Shown piece by piece: positions 33,645 through 42,256 of a stretch of DNA of 42,956 nucleotides. The translations under genes and the position numbers were made by a program. The DNA is from Allobosea vaviloviae (GTDB taxonomy: Bacteria > Pseudomonadota > Alphaproteobacteria > Rhizobiales > Beijerinckiaceae). The notes beneath the pieces were generated by a model. That model ran no database searches, was not told where the DNA came from, and worked only from the letters and a program-made list of their open reading frames with translations. Position 1 is the stretch's first letter. The number at the start of each line of letters is the position of its first letter. The stretch spans positions 1-42,956 of the forward strand of contig NZ_LGSZ01000015.1 of assembly GCF_001298265.1 (NCBI RefSeq), given 5' to 3'.

Positions 33645-33851
33645 CGCTTGTGTCCCCCACCATCCGTGCCCCGAGCGCCTGTCCGGGGCCCTAACGGCAA
33701 CCTTGGATTACGCGCCGGGTTCCCGCCCGGATGCGTCCTTTGTCTTTATTTTTCAGTCTGCATCCGGCCCGCAGCCCCTCGCTTAACCCCTCCGAGCGCC
33801 GCGGCCCGACAGGCCCGAGCGGCAGCTCTACACGAATCGGAGGACAACGAC

Positions 33852-34646
33852 ATGACCCGGACAACACGGCTTGCACTGATCGCCTCGACCATCCTCGGCG
33901 CCTCCCTCTCCGCCTCGCTGTCCGCCCAGGCCGGCATGCTGGCCGCGCTGACCGGCGACGACACCCTGACCATGATCGACACCGCGACCCAGAAGGCCGG
34001 CAAGTCGATGAAGGTCACGGGCGTCTCCGGCAAGATCGCCGGCATCGACGTCCGCCCCGCCGACGGCATGCTCTACGCGCTGACCGTCGATGGCACGATC
34101 TACACCGTCGACAAGGACGGCAAGGCGACGATGAAGTCCAAGATGGACACCGTGCTCGCCGCCAGCGCGATGGCGACCGTCGATTTCAACCCGGCCGCCG
34201 ACCGCCTGCGCGTCATCGGCTCCGATGGCACCAATCTTCGCGTCAATGTCGAGGACGGCAAGACGACGGTCGACGGCAAGCTGAAGTTCGCCGAGGCCGA
34301 CATGCACAAGGGCGAGGCCCCGATGATTGTTGCCGGCGCCTACAGCAACTCCGTCAAGGGCACCAAGGAAACGGCGCTCTACGACATCGACGGCAAGATC
34401 GGCGGCCTGATCAAGCAGGCGCCGCCCAATGACGGCGTGCTCGGCGCCATCGGCAAGCTCGGCGTGATGCCGAAGGCCATCGCCTTCGATATCGAGACCG
34501 CGGCAGACGGAACGAATACCGGTTGGCTCCTCGCGGATGGCGCCCTTCACAAGGTCGACCTCGCCACCGGCAAAGCCTCGATGGTTGGAAAGGTGACGGG
34601 GCTGAGCGCGTCGGTGCGTGATGTCGCGGCGCTACCGGCGATGTGA
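33852..34646 (+). CDS. Secreted DUF4394 protein
   Basis: A 264-residue exported protein. A signal peptide (MTRTTRLALIASTILGASLSASLSAQA) precedes a repeat-rich beta-propeller-like body. DUF4394 hallmarks include MLAALTGDDTLTMIDTATQKAG, GKIAGIDVRPADGMLYALTVDGTIYTVDKDG, and DFNPAADRLRVIGSDGTNLRVNVEDG. ATG 33852 is supported by GGAGGAC about eight bases upstream; the much longer open frame upstream is antisense to the sigma gene. A strong terminator follows. Being divergent from the ECF sigma/anti-sigma pair suggests control by that sigma factor. Molecular function of DUF4394 is unknown. Confidence 0.9.
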   Translation: MTRTTRLALIASTILGASLSASLSAQAGMLAALTGDDTLTMIDTATQKAGKSMKVTGVSGKIAGIDVRPADGMLYALTVDGTIYTVDKDGKATMKSKMDTVLAASAMATVDFNPAADRLRVIGSDGTNLRVNVEDGKTTVDGKLKFAEADMHKGEAPMIVAGAYSNSVKGTKETALYDIDGKIGGLIKQAPPNDGVLGAIGKLGVMPKAIAFDIETAADGTNTGWLLADGALHKVDLATGKASMVGKVTGLSASVRDVAALPAM

Positions 34647-34676
34647 CCAGCCTGATCCTGACCGACCAACCGAGAG

Positions 34677-34707
34677 CCGCCGCCTCGCAAGAGGCGGCGG
34701 TTTTTTT
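34677..34707 (+). terminator. Rho-independent terminator after the DUF4394 gene
   Basis: Perfect 10-bp stem CCGCCGCCTC (34677-34686) / GAGGCGGCGG (34691-34700), GCAA tetraloop, then seven T residues (34701-34707). It is 31 bases after the stop. Confidence 0.95.
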
Positions 34708-34838
34708 CGAGCGTGGGCCGCGCTCGTGGCTCATGGCCAATCCGCCGAAGCGCGACATTTTCGGGTTTAGTTTCTGGTTTTCGCCACAGTCTTGCGGCCA
34801 CTCTGCAGGCTCCGACGAAGAGGGCCGGAGGCGACCGC

Positions 34839-36320
34839 ATGGCGAGCCCGTCCGACGCACGCAGCGACAGCGTGGGATTGCAGCGCTTCGGGTTGGGCTC
34901 CGCTCTGGGCGCGCGTGCCGAGCTGCGGGTGTCCGCACGCGACAGATTGCTCGCCGAAATCGATCGGCGCGTGCTGCCGCAGCCGGCCGGCGTGCCGTTT
35001 TCTGGGGCGGCCGAGATCGGGTCTGCGCTTTATGCCTTCGAGGATCGCGAGAAAATCGAGCGCGAGGCGCGCCGGGCGGCCGAAACGAAGGTCGCCGCCG
35101 CGCCGCCTGTGCCTGGCCCATCGGTTCCTGCGACAAGCCAGAACCAGATGGCGCAGCCCAACCCTGCCAATGCGAAGCCTGCCAACGCGAAGCCTGTCAA
35201 CGAGCCCGCGCTGCCCTACCGGACCTATCGCGACGAGGTTCTGGCGCGCACGCGCCTCGCGTTGGAGGCCGAGACGGGCCTTGGCGAGCGCATGGTCCAG
35301 TTCTGGTCGAACCACTTCTGCATCGGTGCGACCAAGAGCAACATGACCCGGATCATGGCCGGCGCCTATGAGCGCGAGGCCATCCGCCCGCATGTCTTCG
35401 GCCGCTTCGAGGATATGCTGGTTGCGGCCGAGAGCCATCCGGCGATGCTCGACTTCCTGGACAACCGGCTCTCGATCGGCCCGTCTTCGCCGGCCGGCAA
35501 GAGGCGCGGGCGCGGGCTGAACGAGAACCTCGCCCGCGAGATCCTGGAACTGCACACGCTCGGCGTCTCCGGCGGCTATGCCCAGGTCGACGTCACCAAC
35601 CTCGCCCGCATCATCACCGGCTGGACGGTGGTGGGACGCGAGGCGGTGCTGGGCTTTCCCGGCTCCTTTGCCTTCAACGCCGGGCTGCACGAGCCGGGCG
35701 CGCCGGCCATGCTCGGCAGGCATTACGGCCAGCCCGGCAAGGCGCAGGGGCTGGCGGCGTTCAGCGATCTGGCGAACCATCCCGCCACGGCCGATTTCAT
35801 CGCGCTGAAGCTCGTCCGGCATTTCGTGGCGGATGATCCTCCAGCAGCACTGGTGCGCGATCTGTCGGCGGAGTTCCGCCGCACACAGGGCGATCTCGCA
35901 GCCGTCTCGCGGGCGTTGATCACGTCGAACAGCGCCTGGAAGGCCGAGCCGACCAAGATCCGCTCGCCGCAGGAGTTCCTGATCGCAGCCTTCAGGGCGC
36001 TCGGCCGCAAGCCCGATTTCGGCCAGATCGCCGGGCCGCTCAATGCGATGGGCCAGCCCTTCTGGCAGCCGTCGGGCCCCAATGGCTATCCCGATACGAA
36101 CGACGCCTGGGCCTCGCCCGAGGGCATCAAGACCCGCATCGACGTCGCCGCAGGCTGGGGTCGGCAGGCTGCGGGGACCGTGCCCGACCCGCGTGCCTTG
36201 ACCGAGGACATTCTCGGCCCGCTGCTCTCGGCCGAGACGCGGCAGGCGGTCGCGCGGGCCGACAGCAAGCCCCAGGCCCTCGCCCTGCTTCTGATGTCGC
36301 CCGAATTCCAGCGGAGGTAA
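34839..36320 (+). CDS. DUF1800 family protein
   Basis: A 493-residue DUF1800 member. LQRFGLGS at the start, then ERMVQFWSNHFCIGATKSN (about 151-169) and REAIRPHVFGRFEDMLVAAESHPAMLDFLDN (about 180-210), with NENLAREILELHTLGVSGGYAQVDVTNLARIITGWTV (about 228-264) are the family blocks. LKLVRHFVADDPP comes later. No signal peptide is evident. ATG 34839 has GGAG nine bases upstream; the longer frame crosses a terminator. A low-complexity ANAKP repeat interrupts the N-terminal third. It is five bases upstream of the DUF1501 gene, the standard DUF1800-DUF1501 pairing. Biochemical function is not established. Confidence 0.92.
   Translation: MASPSDARSDSVGLQRFGLGSALGARAELRVSARDRLLAEIDRRVLPQPAGVPFSGAAEIGSALYAFEDREKIEREARRAAETKVAAAPPVPGPSVPATSQNQMAQPNPANAKPANAKPVNEPALPYRTYRDEVLARTRLALEAETGLGERMVQFWSNHFCIGATKSNMTRIMAGAYEREAIRPHVFGRFEDMLVAAESHPAMLDFLDNRLSIGPSSPAGKRRGRGLNENLAREILELHTLGVSGGYAQVDVTNLARIITGWTVVGREAVLGFPGSFAFNAGLHEPGAPAMLGRHYGQPGKAQGLAAFSDLANHPATADFIALKLVRHFVADDPPAALVRDLSAEFRRTQGDLAAVSRALITSNSAWKAEPTKIRSPQEFLIAAFRALGRKPDFGQIAGPLNAMGQPFWQPSGPNGYPDTNDAWASPEGIKTRIDVAAGWGRQAAGTVPDPRALTEDILGPLLSAETRQAVARADSKPQALALLLMSPEFQRR
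35163..35207 (+). repeat. 15-bp coding tandem repeat in the DUF1800 gene
   Basis: Units CCTGCCAATGCGAAG, CCTGCCAACGCGAAG and CCTGTCAACGAGCCC are consecutive and encode a PANAK-like repeat (NPANAKPANAKPVNEP). The first two differ by one synonymous base. The repeat sits in a proline/alanine linker and could vary in number between strains. Confidence 0.75.
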
Positions 36321-36325
36321 TCCCG

Positions 36326-37573
36326 ATGGTCGATGACGACGACGATTGCGAACGGATGACGCCATCGCGCCGGGCCGTGCTCGGTGCGGCCGGCGCGCTG
36401 TTCGCCTGGTCCTTCGTGCCGACATTCGCCTATGCGGCGGCCGGCGCCCGCGATCCACGTTTCCTCCTGGTGGTGCTGCGCGGTGCGCTCGATGGTCTGT
36501 CGGCCGTGCCGCCGATCGGCGATCCCGACTATGCCGCGCTGCGTGACGACATCGCGCTGACGCGAGACGGGACGGATGCGGCGCTGCCGCTCGACGGTTT
36601 CTTCTATCTGCATCCCGCGATGCCGAACCTCGCGCGGCTCTATGCCTCCGGACAGGCCGCGATCGTCCATGCGGCGGCCACCGGCTATCGCGAGCGCTCG
36701 CATTTCGACGGGCAGGACGTGCTGGAGAGCGGGCAGGCCGGGCCGGGCCACACCGCCAGCGGCTGGCTGAACCGGCTTCTGGCCAGCCTGCCCGCAGGAG
36801 AGGGGATCAGCCGCAAGGGCGTGCTCGGCGTCGGCGTCGTGCCGCCGCTCGTCGTGCGTGGCGACGCGCCGATCCTCGGCTGGGCGCCGCCGCGCATGGA
36901 CCGGGCGGGCACCGATCTGATCCAGCGACTGGAAGACCTCTACGGCCAGCGCGATCCCGGACTGGCCCGTGCGCTGGCGCAGGCGAAGATGACCGAGGAG
37001 ATCGCGCAGCGGCGCGGCATGGGCAGCGAGATCAAGGGCGGCGGCGGACCCGACAGCACCGACGGCATGAAGCGTATCGCCGAGGGGGCCGCCGCGCTGG
37101 TGGGTGCCGATGACGGACCGCGCATCGCGGCGCTGGCCTTCGAGGGCTGGGATACGCATGCCAATGAAGGCGGCGCCAAGGGCCGGCTGGCGCAGTTGCT
37201 GGGCGGTCTCGATGGCGCTCTGGCTGCCTTCGAGCAGGGGCTGAAGCCGGTCTGGAAGGACACCGTCGTGATGGTGGTGACCGAGTTCGGCCGCACCGCG
37301 AGGGTCAATGGCACGGTCGGCACCGATCACGGCACCGGCACGGTCGCCTTTCTGGTCGGCGGTGCGGTCAAGGGCGGGCGGATGATCGTCGACTGGCCGG
37401 GCTTGAAGCCGGAGCAGCTTTACGAGAAGCGCGACCTGAAGCCGACGACCGATATCCGCGCCGTGGCGAAGGGGGTGGTCTCCGACCTGTTCGGGCTGTC
37501 GGGGCCGGTGCTGGCGGAAAAGGTGTTTCCGGGTAGCGGCGGCATCGGGCCGATGGCGGGGCTGGTGGGGTAG
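36326..37573 (+). CDS. DUF1501 family protein, Tat-exported
   Basis: A 415-residue DUF1501 protein of the sulfatase/alkaline-phosphatase-like fold. A twin-arginine leader (TPSRRAVLGAAGALFAWSFVPTFAYA) predicts folded export. The body contains FLLVVLRGALDGLSAVPPIGDPDYAALRDD (about 48-77), the HAAATGYRERSHFDGQDVLESG block with a conserved histidine/aspartate (about 116-137), and EFGRTARVNGTVGTDHGTGTVAFLVGGAVKGG (about 320-351). It starts five bases after the DUF1800 stop, with GGAGG overlapping that gene's end, so the two are translationally linked. Function unknown. Confidence 0.93.
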   Translation: MVDDDDDCERMTPSRRAVLGAAGALFAWSFVPTFAYAAAGARDPRFLLVVLRGALDGLSAVPPIGDPDYAALRDDIALTRDGTDAALPLDGFFYLHPAMPNLARLYASGQAAIVHAAATGYRERSHFDGQDVLESGQAGPGHTASGWLNRLLASLPAGEGISRKGVLGVGVVPPLVVRGDAPILGWAPPRMDRAGTDLIQRLEDLYGQRDPGLARALAQAKMTEEIAQRRGMGSEIKGGGGPDSTDGMKRIAEGAAALVGADDGPRIAALAFEGWDTHANEGGAKGRLAQLLGGLDGALAAFEQGLKPVWKDTVVMVVTEFGRTARVNGTVGTDHGTGTVAFLVGGAVKGGRMIVDWPGLKPEQLYEKRDLKPTTDIRAVAKGVVSDLFGLSGPVLAEKVFPGSGGIGPMAGLVG

Positions 37574-37578
37574 GGTTT

Positions 37579-37724
37579 CCTTCTCCCCTCGGGGGAGAAG
37601 GTGGCAGCGCGAAGCGCTGACGGATGAGGGAAAGAGCCTCAGCCCCAACAAAAGAAGGGCCGCTGCGGACCCTTCCCTCATCCGCCTCACTGCGTTCGGC
37701 ACCTTCTCCCCCGAGGGGAGAAGG
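37579..37724. repeat. 146-bp palindromic element between convergent genes
   Basis: Outer arms CCTTCTCCCCTCGGGGGAGA (37579 on) and its reverse complement ending at 37724 are matched over 23 bases. The inner parts GGATGAGGGAA and TTCCCTCATCC also pair. Each outer arm is itself a hairpin. It fills the 154-base gap between the DUF1501 and leuD stop codons and could act as a two-way terminator. It is distinct in sequence from the CGTCAT...ATGACG family. Confidence 0.85.
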
Positions 37725-37727
37725 GAC

Positions 37728-38330
37728 TCACGCCCAGGCGCGCTGCTTCAGCTTCTCTTCGAAGGCCGCGATCTTCGGAGCCTTCTCCAGGGTCAGGCCG
37801 ATGTCGTCGAGGCCGTTCATCAGGCAGTGCTTGCGGAAGGGGTCGATGTTGAAGCTCACGGTGCCGCCATCGGGGCCGGTGATCTGCTGCTTCTCGAGAT
37901 CGACCGTCAGGGTGGCGTTGGAGCCGCGATCGGCATCGTCGAAGAGCTTCTCGAGGTCTTCGGGGCTGACGACGATCGGCAGGATGCCGTTCTTGAAGCA
38001 GTTGTTGTAGAAGATGTCGGCAAAGCTCGTGGAGATCACGCAGCGGATGCCGAAGTCCAGCAGCGCCCAGGGCGCATGCTCGCGCGAGGAGCCGCAGCCG
38101 AAATTGTCGCCGGCCACCAGGATCTCCGACTTGCGATAGGCCGGCTGGTTCAGCACGAAATCGGGGTTCTCCGAGCCATCCTCCTTGTAGCGCATCTCGG
38201 CGAAGAGCGCGGTGCCGAGACCGGTGCGCTTGATCGTCTTGAGGAACTGTTTGGGGATGATCATGTCGGTGTCGACATTGATCACCTTCAAGGGTGCGGG
38301 GGTCGAGGTCAGGGTGGTGAAGGGCTGCAT
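37728..38330 (-). CDS. leuD: 3-isopropylmalate dehydratase small subunit
   Basis: A 200-residue swivelling subunit of isopropylmalate isomerase, which converts 2- to 3-isopropylmalate in leucine biosynthesis together with LeuC. Key segments: [22 protein letters not shown] (about 19-40), [24 protein letters not shown] (about 73-96), and [13 protein letters not shown] (about 107-119). ATG 38330 gives the typical MxxFTTLTS start; the ten-residue longer frame is not homologous. It is last in the leuC operon, separated from leuC by three other genes. Confidence 0.96.
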   Translation of the reverse strand: MQPFTTLTSTPAPLKVINVDTDMIIPKQFLKTIKRTGLGTALFAEMRYKEDGSENPDFVLNQPAYRKSEILVAGDNFGCGSSREHAPWALLDFGIRCVISTSFADIFYNNCFKNGILPIVVSPEDLEKLFDDADRGSNATLTVDLEKQQITGPDGGTVSFNIDPFRKHCLMNGLDDIGLTLEKAPKIAAFEEKLKQRAWA

Positions 38331-38386
38331 GGCGGGTAACTCCAATCGTCGGTCTGGCAATGGTGTTTCGTTGGCTGCGATGGCGG

Positions 38387-39019
38387 CTAGAGCTGCGAGG
38401 TCAGCAGCTTGAAGCTGGCGAAGGCGAAGAAGGCGGCGAGGCAGGCTTCCGCCTTGCGGCGGATGCGGCGATAGCCGGAGATCATCGAGGCGGTGGAGAA
38501 CAGCACCGCGTAGAACTGGTTGATGCCGAGCGAAATCAGCATGCAGCCGGCGATGATGGCGTAGACCACGACCGGCGGCGTGTCGGGGCGCAGTCCCAGC
38601 GCGATGATCGCCGTCCAGCTCAGGATCGCCTTGGGGTTGGTCAGGTGCATGAGATAGCCGCGCAGGAACGCACGACCGCCGGAGATGGCGGCTTTCGGCG
38701 GCGGCATCTCGACCCGCATCGCCGAACGCGCCGAGCGCCAGGCCAGGAACAGCAGATAGAGGCCGCCAACGATCTTGATGGCGTAGAGCGCTTCGGGATG
38801 GGCCACGATCAGGCCGGTGACGCCGATCGCGGCCAGGATACCCCAGGTCAGGGAGCCGGCGGTGACGCCCAGCGCCAAAGTCGCACCGGCGCGGCGGCCA
38901 CGCTCCATCGCGGTCGCCATGACCACAAGATTGCTCGGGCCGGGACTGGCGACAGCCAGGACAAACGCGGCATAGGTCAGCGCGAGACCGGGCAGATGGC
39001 AGATCAGATCGTCGAGCAT
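38387..39019 (-). CDS. LysE/RhtB-family amino-acid exporter
   Basis: A 210-residue inner-membrane exporter with about six helices. The family signature [36 protein letters not shown] is at about 25-60, and [16 protein letters not shown] at about 119-134. RhtB relatives export homoserine, threonine and branched-chain amino acids. It lies within the leuC...leuD operon, three bases after the metallopeptidase gene and 56 bases before leuD. A role in relieving leucine or 2-oxoacid-derived amino-acid excess is therefore plausible but inferred. Confidence 0.9.
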   Translation of the reverse strand: MLDDLICHLPGLALTYAAFVLAVASPGPSNLVVMATAMERGRRAGATLALGVTAGSLTWGILAAIGVTGLIVAHPEALYAIKIVGGLYLLFLAWRSARSAMRVEMPPPKAAISGGRAFLRGYLMHLTNPKAILSWTAIIALGLRPDTPPVVVYAIIAGCMLISLGINQFYAVLFSTASMISGYRRIRRKAEACLAAFFAFASFKLLTSQL

Positions 39020-39022
39020 CGT

Positions 39023-39520
39023 CTAGCGCTCCGCCTCGGCTTCCAGTTGAGCGTCGACCTGGGCTTCGATGGCTTCCATGTCCTCGTCCGAAAAGCCGAA
39101 ATGGTGGCCGATCTCGTGGATCAGCACATGGGTGACGATGTGGCCCAGCGTCTCGTCATGCTCGGCCCAGTAGTCCAGGATCGGGCGGCGGTAGAGATGG
39201 ATCATGTTGGGCATCTGCCCGGTCTGCGGGGCATAGCCCTGCTGCGGCAGGCCAATGCCGGTGAACAGGCCGAGGATGTCGAAGGGGCTCTCGGCCTCCA
39301 GCTCCTTGCAGACATCGTCCTCGGGGAATTCGCTGACGTTGAAGATCACGTCGGCGCAGAGCGCGCGGAATGCGTCCGGCAGCCGGTCGAAGGCCGCCTG
39401 CGCCATGACCTCGAAGGCCTCGGCGGAGGGCGCCCTGGCGCCGTCCCAGTCGATCTCCGGAGAGGCCTGCGACGGCAATCCGGCATCGTCAGATGCACGC
39501 GTGTCGGGAACGCTGCCCAT
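39023..39520 (-). CDS. Zinicin-like metallopeptidase
   Basis: A 165-residue protein of the minimal-metallopeptidase (zincin, PF06262-like) family. The N-terminal helix [31 protein letters not shown] is followed by the metal site [18 protein letters not shown] near residue 134-151 (HExGHH with downstream Asp). The ATG at 39520 overlaps the stop of the upstream small gene by one base (TGATG), which fixes the start. Physiological substrates are unknown for the family. It is co-transcribed with leuC and the LysE exporter. Confidence 0.9.
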   Translation of the reverse strand: MGSVPDTRASDDAGLPSQASPEIDWDGARAPSAEAFEVMAQAAFDRLPDAFRALCADVIFNVSEFPEDDVCKELEAESPFDILGLFTGIGLPQQGYAPQTGQMPNMIHLYRRPILDYWAEHDETLGHIVTHVLIHEIGHHFGFSDEDMEAIEAQVDAQLEAEAER

Positions 39521-39765
39521 CACCAGACCTTCAACTGATGGCCGAGCCACCACGCCAGCACGATGACACCGACGAGCGAGAGCGACCGGCCGATGCGCCG
39601 GCCCCAGAGCTCGATCTTGTCGCCATCAGGCGCATCGCCGCCGGAGAAATGCTCGGCGGCGCGGCCCATCGAGGAGCCGAGCAGGCTTTCGCTGTCGCGC
39701 TTGACGCGGTCGAGCGCGGCTTGCGCCTCGGCGGCGCGGGCGGCTTCGCGGGGATCGTTCGACAT
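39520..39765 (-). CDS. Small hypothetical protein with one C-terminal membrane helix
   Basis: An 81-residue protein I do not recognise. A charged helical N-terminal part (DPREAARAAEAQAALDRVKRDSESLLGSS) precedes GDKIELWGRRIGRS and a single hydrophobic helix LSLVGVIVLAWWLGHQLKVW at the end, so it is probably an inner-membrane tail-anchored protein. It begins 24 bases after the leuC stop and overlaps the metallopeptidase gene by one base, so it is a real gene of the operon. Function unknown. Confidence 0.8.
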   Translation of the reverse strand: MSNDPREAARAAEAQAALDRVKRDSESLLGSSMGRAAEHFSGGDAPDGDKIELWGRRIGRSLSLVGVIVLAWWLGHQLKVW

Positions 39766-39789
39766 AGCGCTCTCTCCCCGCGATACCGG

Positions 39790-41208
39790 TCAGCCCAACT
39801 GCCTCACATCGACGAAGTGGCCCGCCAGCGCGGCAGCTGCCGCCATCGACGGCGAGACCAGATGCGTCCGGCCCTTGAAGCCCTGGCGGCCCTCGAAATT
39901 GCGGTTCGAGGTCGAGGCCGCGCGCTGGCCCGGCTTGAGCTGGTCGGGGTTCATCGCCAGGCACATTGAGCAGCCCGGCTCGCGCCATTCAAAGCCCGCC
40001 GCTAGGAAGATCTTGTCCAGCCCTTCCTCCTCTGCCTGCTGCTTCACCAGGCCGGAGCCCGGCACGATCATGGCGTAGTCGAGCGAGCCGGCGATCTTCT
40101 TGCCCTCGACGATCTTCGCCACCGCGCGCAGATCCTCGATGCGGCCATTGGTGCAGGAGCCGATCCAGATCACGTCGAGCGGGATATCGACCATCCTGGT
40201 GCCTGCGGTCAGGCCCATATAGTCGAGCGCGCGCTGCTTGGAGGTGCGCTTGGTCTCGTCCTCGATCAGCGCCGGGTCGGGCACGCTGCCTGCGACCGAG
40301 ATCACGTCCTCAGGCGACGTGCCCCAGGAGACGATCGGCGGCAGGTTGTTGGCGTCGAGCCTGACGATGCGGTCGAAATGCGCGCCCTCGTCGCTGTAGA
40401 GCGTCTCCCAGTAGCGCATCGCCTCGTCCCAGGCGGCGCCCTTGGGCGCCTTGGGCTTGCCGTTGAGATAGGCATAGGCCTTCTCGTCGGGGGCGACCAT
40501 GCCGGCGCGGGCGCCGCCCTCGATCGACATGTTGCAGAGCGTCATGCGCCCTTCCATCGAGAGCGCGCGGATGGCGTCGCCGGCATATTCGATCACCGAG
40601 CCGGTGCCGCCTGCCGTGCCGATCTCGCCGATGATCGCCAGCGTGATGTCCTTGGCGGTGACGCCCTTGGCCAGCGTGCCGTCCACCTGGACGAGCATGT
40701 TCTTGGCCTTCTTCTGGATCAGCGTCTGGGTCGCCAGCACATGCTCGACCTCGGAGGTGCCGATGCCGTGCGCCAGCGCCCCGAATGCGCCATGGGTCGA
40801 GGTGTGGCTGTCGCCGCAGACGATGGTGGTGCCCGGCAGGGTGAAGCCCTGTTCGGGGCCGATGATGTGGACGATGCCCTGGCGGATATCGAGCTCGTCG
40901 AAATACTCGACGCCGAACTCCTTGGCGTTCTTCGCGAGTGCCTCGACCTGGATACGGCTTTCCTCCTCGACGATGCCCTTGGAGCGGTCGGTCGTCTGGA
41001 TGTTGTGGTCGACGACGGCCAGCGTCTTTTCCGGCGCGTGGACGGTGCGGCCGGTCATGCGCAGGCCCTCGAAGGCCTGCGGGCTCGTCACCTCATGGAC
41101 GAGGTGGCGGTCGATATAGAGCAGGCAGGTGCCGTCATCCTGCTTGTCGATGATGTGGTCGTCGAAGATCTTGTCGTAGAGCGTGCGGGGGGCGGAGGTC
41201 GCGGTCAT
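39790..41208 (-). CDS. leuC: 3-isopropylmalate dehydratase large subunit
   Basis: A 472-residue aconitase-family subunit. It carries the [4Fe-4S] cluster of isopropylmalate isomerase, with ligands Cys352 (IGSCTNGR), Cys413 and Cys416 (GCSMC). Other conserved segments are [11 protein letters not shown] at the start, [27 protein letters not shown] (about 131-157) and [12 protein letters not shown] (about 432-443). ATG 41208 gives the typical N-terminus; the open frame extends much further upstream without homology. First gene of leuC-small ORF-metallopeptidase-lysE-leuD. Confidence 0.97.
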   Translation of the reverse strand: MTATSAPRTLYDKIFDDHIIDKQDDGTCLLYIDRHLVHEVTSPQAFEGLRMTGRTVHAPEKTLAVVDHNIQTTDRSKGIVEEESRIQVEALAKNAKEFGVEYFDELDIRQGIVHIIGPEQGFTLPGTTIVCGDSHTSTHGAFGALAHGIGTSEVEHVLATQTLIQKKAKNMLVQVDGTLAKGVTAKDITLAIIGEIGTAGGTGSVIEYAGDAIRALSMEGRMTLCNMSIEGGARAGMVAPDEKAYAYLNGKPKAPKGAAWDEAMRYWETLYSDEGAHFDRIVRLDANNLPPIVSWGTSPEDVISVAGSVPDPALIEDETKRTSKQRALDYMGLTAGTRMVDIPLDVIWIGSCTNGRIEDLRAVAKIVEGKKIAGSLDYAMIVPGSGLVKQQAEEEGLDKIFLAAGFEWREPGCSMCLAMNPDQLKPGQRAASTSNRNFEGRQGFKGRTHLVSPSMAAAAALAGHFVDVRQLG

Positions 41209-41619
41209 GGCGTGAAGCCTTTTGGGGTCTCGAAAGCGGAACGGTAAATCTGGCAAGGCCCGGCGCGTCGGCAACCGGGCGTGGTCTGGCGTCGGCCTGT
41301 CGCCTGCGCGAGCGCATGTCTCAGGCGCGAACAAGGCCTGCGAGCGAGGCCGTGAAGCGGCCGAAGAAGCGCCAGGGCAGGCGGGCATGGTCGTGCAGCG
41401 CGGCAAAGCTTTGCGTCGTGGGAATGCGACGCATGTTCACCTCACGGCGAACGATGCAAAGCCTCCCATCCTCGACGGCGCGGACTGCGATCATGGCGCT
41501 GTCTCTACCAGTTCCAGACTGCGGCGGCAACGAAGCCGATGCGTGCCGCGTGCGTGCGTCCCGCGCGGCTGCTATGCAGGAGGCGGCGTGCAAAGCGCCT
41601 GCAACGGGACGGTGACGCG
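41209..41619. other. Gene-free region upstream of leuC
   Basis: This 411-base stretch separates leuC from the divergent membrane-protein gene. I see no tRNA, clear riboswitch, or leucine-codon run that would indicate an attenuator. The only coding candidate is a minus-strand frame at 41321-41494, listed separately. The promoter of leuC must lie here, but I cannot name boxes with confidence. Confidence 0.5.
41321..41494 (-). CDS. Possible small protein upstream of leuC
   Basis: A 57-codon frame from ATG 41494. It begins [20 protein letters not shown] and ends [13 protein letters not shown]. Codon third positions are GC-rich like its neighbours, but the ribosome-binding site is weak and I recognise no family. 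It could be a leader or a chance frame. Confidence 0.25.
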   Translation of the reverse strand: MIAVRAVEDGRLCIVRREVNMRRIPTTQSFAALHDHARLPWRFFGRFTASLAGLVRA

Positions 41620-42018
41620 ATGCTGAGGTTCTTTCCCTTCATGGTGCTGGCGATCGCCGCCTATGCCGTCGCCATCTCGGTCATGGGGCTGTCACTGGGA
41701 GCCGAATTGCTCGGCTTCGCCTTGCCATCGGGCGCGCGCTTTTCCGTGACGGTCAGCGAACTCCTGCTCGCGGTCTCGACCATCGTGCTGTTCTTCGAGA
41801 TCATGAACGCCGCCAGCGCGAAGTCGAACTCGATCCTGAATCACGGCCTGTCGATGCTGGTCTTCATCGGCTGCTTCGTCGGCTTCCTGCTGGTTCCGGC
41901 CTTCGGCACCGGCACCTTCCTGATCATCACGCTGATGGCGCTGGTCGATGTCGTCGCGGGCTACTCGATCAGCATCCTGACGGCGCGGCGCGACATGACC
42001 TTCGACCGGCAGGAGTAG
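41620..42018 (+). CDS. Small multi-pass membrane protein, unknown function
   Basis: A 132-residue protein with four hydrophobic helices: about 5-27, 40-62, 73-95 and 98-120. The second is preceded by ARFSVTVSELLLAVSTIVLFFEIMNAASAKSNSILNHGLSMLVF, a polar turn with Asn/Ser/Lys residues. The C-terminus (TARRDMTFDRQE) is charged and likely cytoplasmic. ATG 41620 follows GGGACGGTGAC at a plausible distance. I recognise no named family. It is divergent from leuC and convergent with rplS. Confidence 0.8.
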   Translation: MLRFFPFMVLAIAAYAVAISVMGLSLGAELLGFALPSGARFSVTVSELLLAVSTIVLFFEIMNAASAKSNSILNHGLSMLVFIGCFVGFLLVPAFGTGTFLIITLMALVDVVAGYSISILTARRDMTFDRQE

Positions 42019-42063
42019 GGCGGTTCTTTTCGCGACCGGGAGCCGTGCTCGCGCTTCCCTCCA

Positions 42064-42168
42064 ACGTCATCCCGGACAAGCGGCGAAGCCGCGCCGATCC
42101 GGGATCCATGCCGGACCCGTTCCGGAATGGATCCCGGATCTCCGCTGCGCTGCGTCCGGGATGACGGC
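42064..42168. repeat. CGTCAT...ATGACG palindromic element, copy 5 (CCCGG subtype)
   Basis: Starts CGTCATCCCGGACAAGCGG and ends TCCGGGATGACGGCG. Two hairpins are separated by a roughly 25-base middle (ATCCATGCCGGACC...GGAATGGATCC). It is very similar to copy 1 at 2957, in inverted orientation of the internal GGCGAAGCCG / CGCTTTGCGG segment. It lies about 45 bases after the membrane-protein stop, between convergent genes. Confidence 0.85.
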
Positions 42169-42199
42169 GCGGCTCATGATGAACGCCAGGAGCAACGAC

Positions 42200-42229
42200 A
42201 AAAAAACGCGGCCCCGAAGGACCGCGTTT
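42200..42229 (-). terminator. Rho-independent terminator of rplS
   Basis: On the minus strand the stem AAACGCGGTCC closes on GGGCCGCGTTT with a TTCG loop, followed by a seven-T run. It starts 27 bases after the rplS stop. Confidence 0.95.
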
Positions 42230-42256
42230 GAAAACTCTCTCGCCTGAAGCCGAAGC

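Noticed and set aside
33072..33851. N-terminal extension of the DUF4394 frame
   Set aside because: It runs antisense through the sigma-factor gene; the signal peptide and ribosome-binding site fix the start at 33852.
34767..37702. Long minus-strand frames opposite the DUF1800 and DUF1501 genes
   Set aside because: Shadow frames. The plus strand has signal peptide, conserved blocks and a five-base operon junction.
41209..41619. Leucine attenuator leader peptide upstream of leuC
   Set aside because: The candidate frame at 41321-41494 has no run of leucine codons, and I see no terminator/antiterminator pair.
2957..42168. CRISPR array made of the palindromic elements
   Set aside because: Copies are far apart, of unequal length and internally palindromic, with no regular spacers or cas genes.
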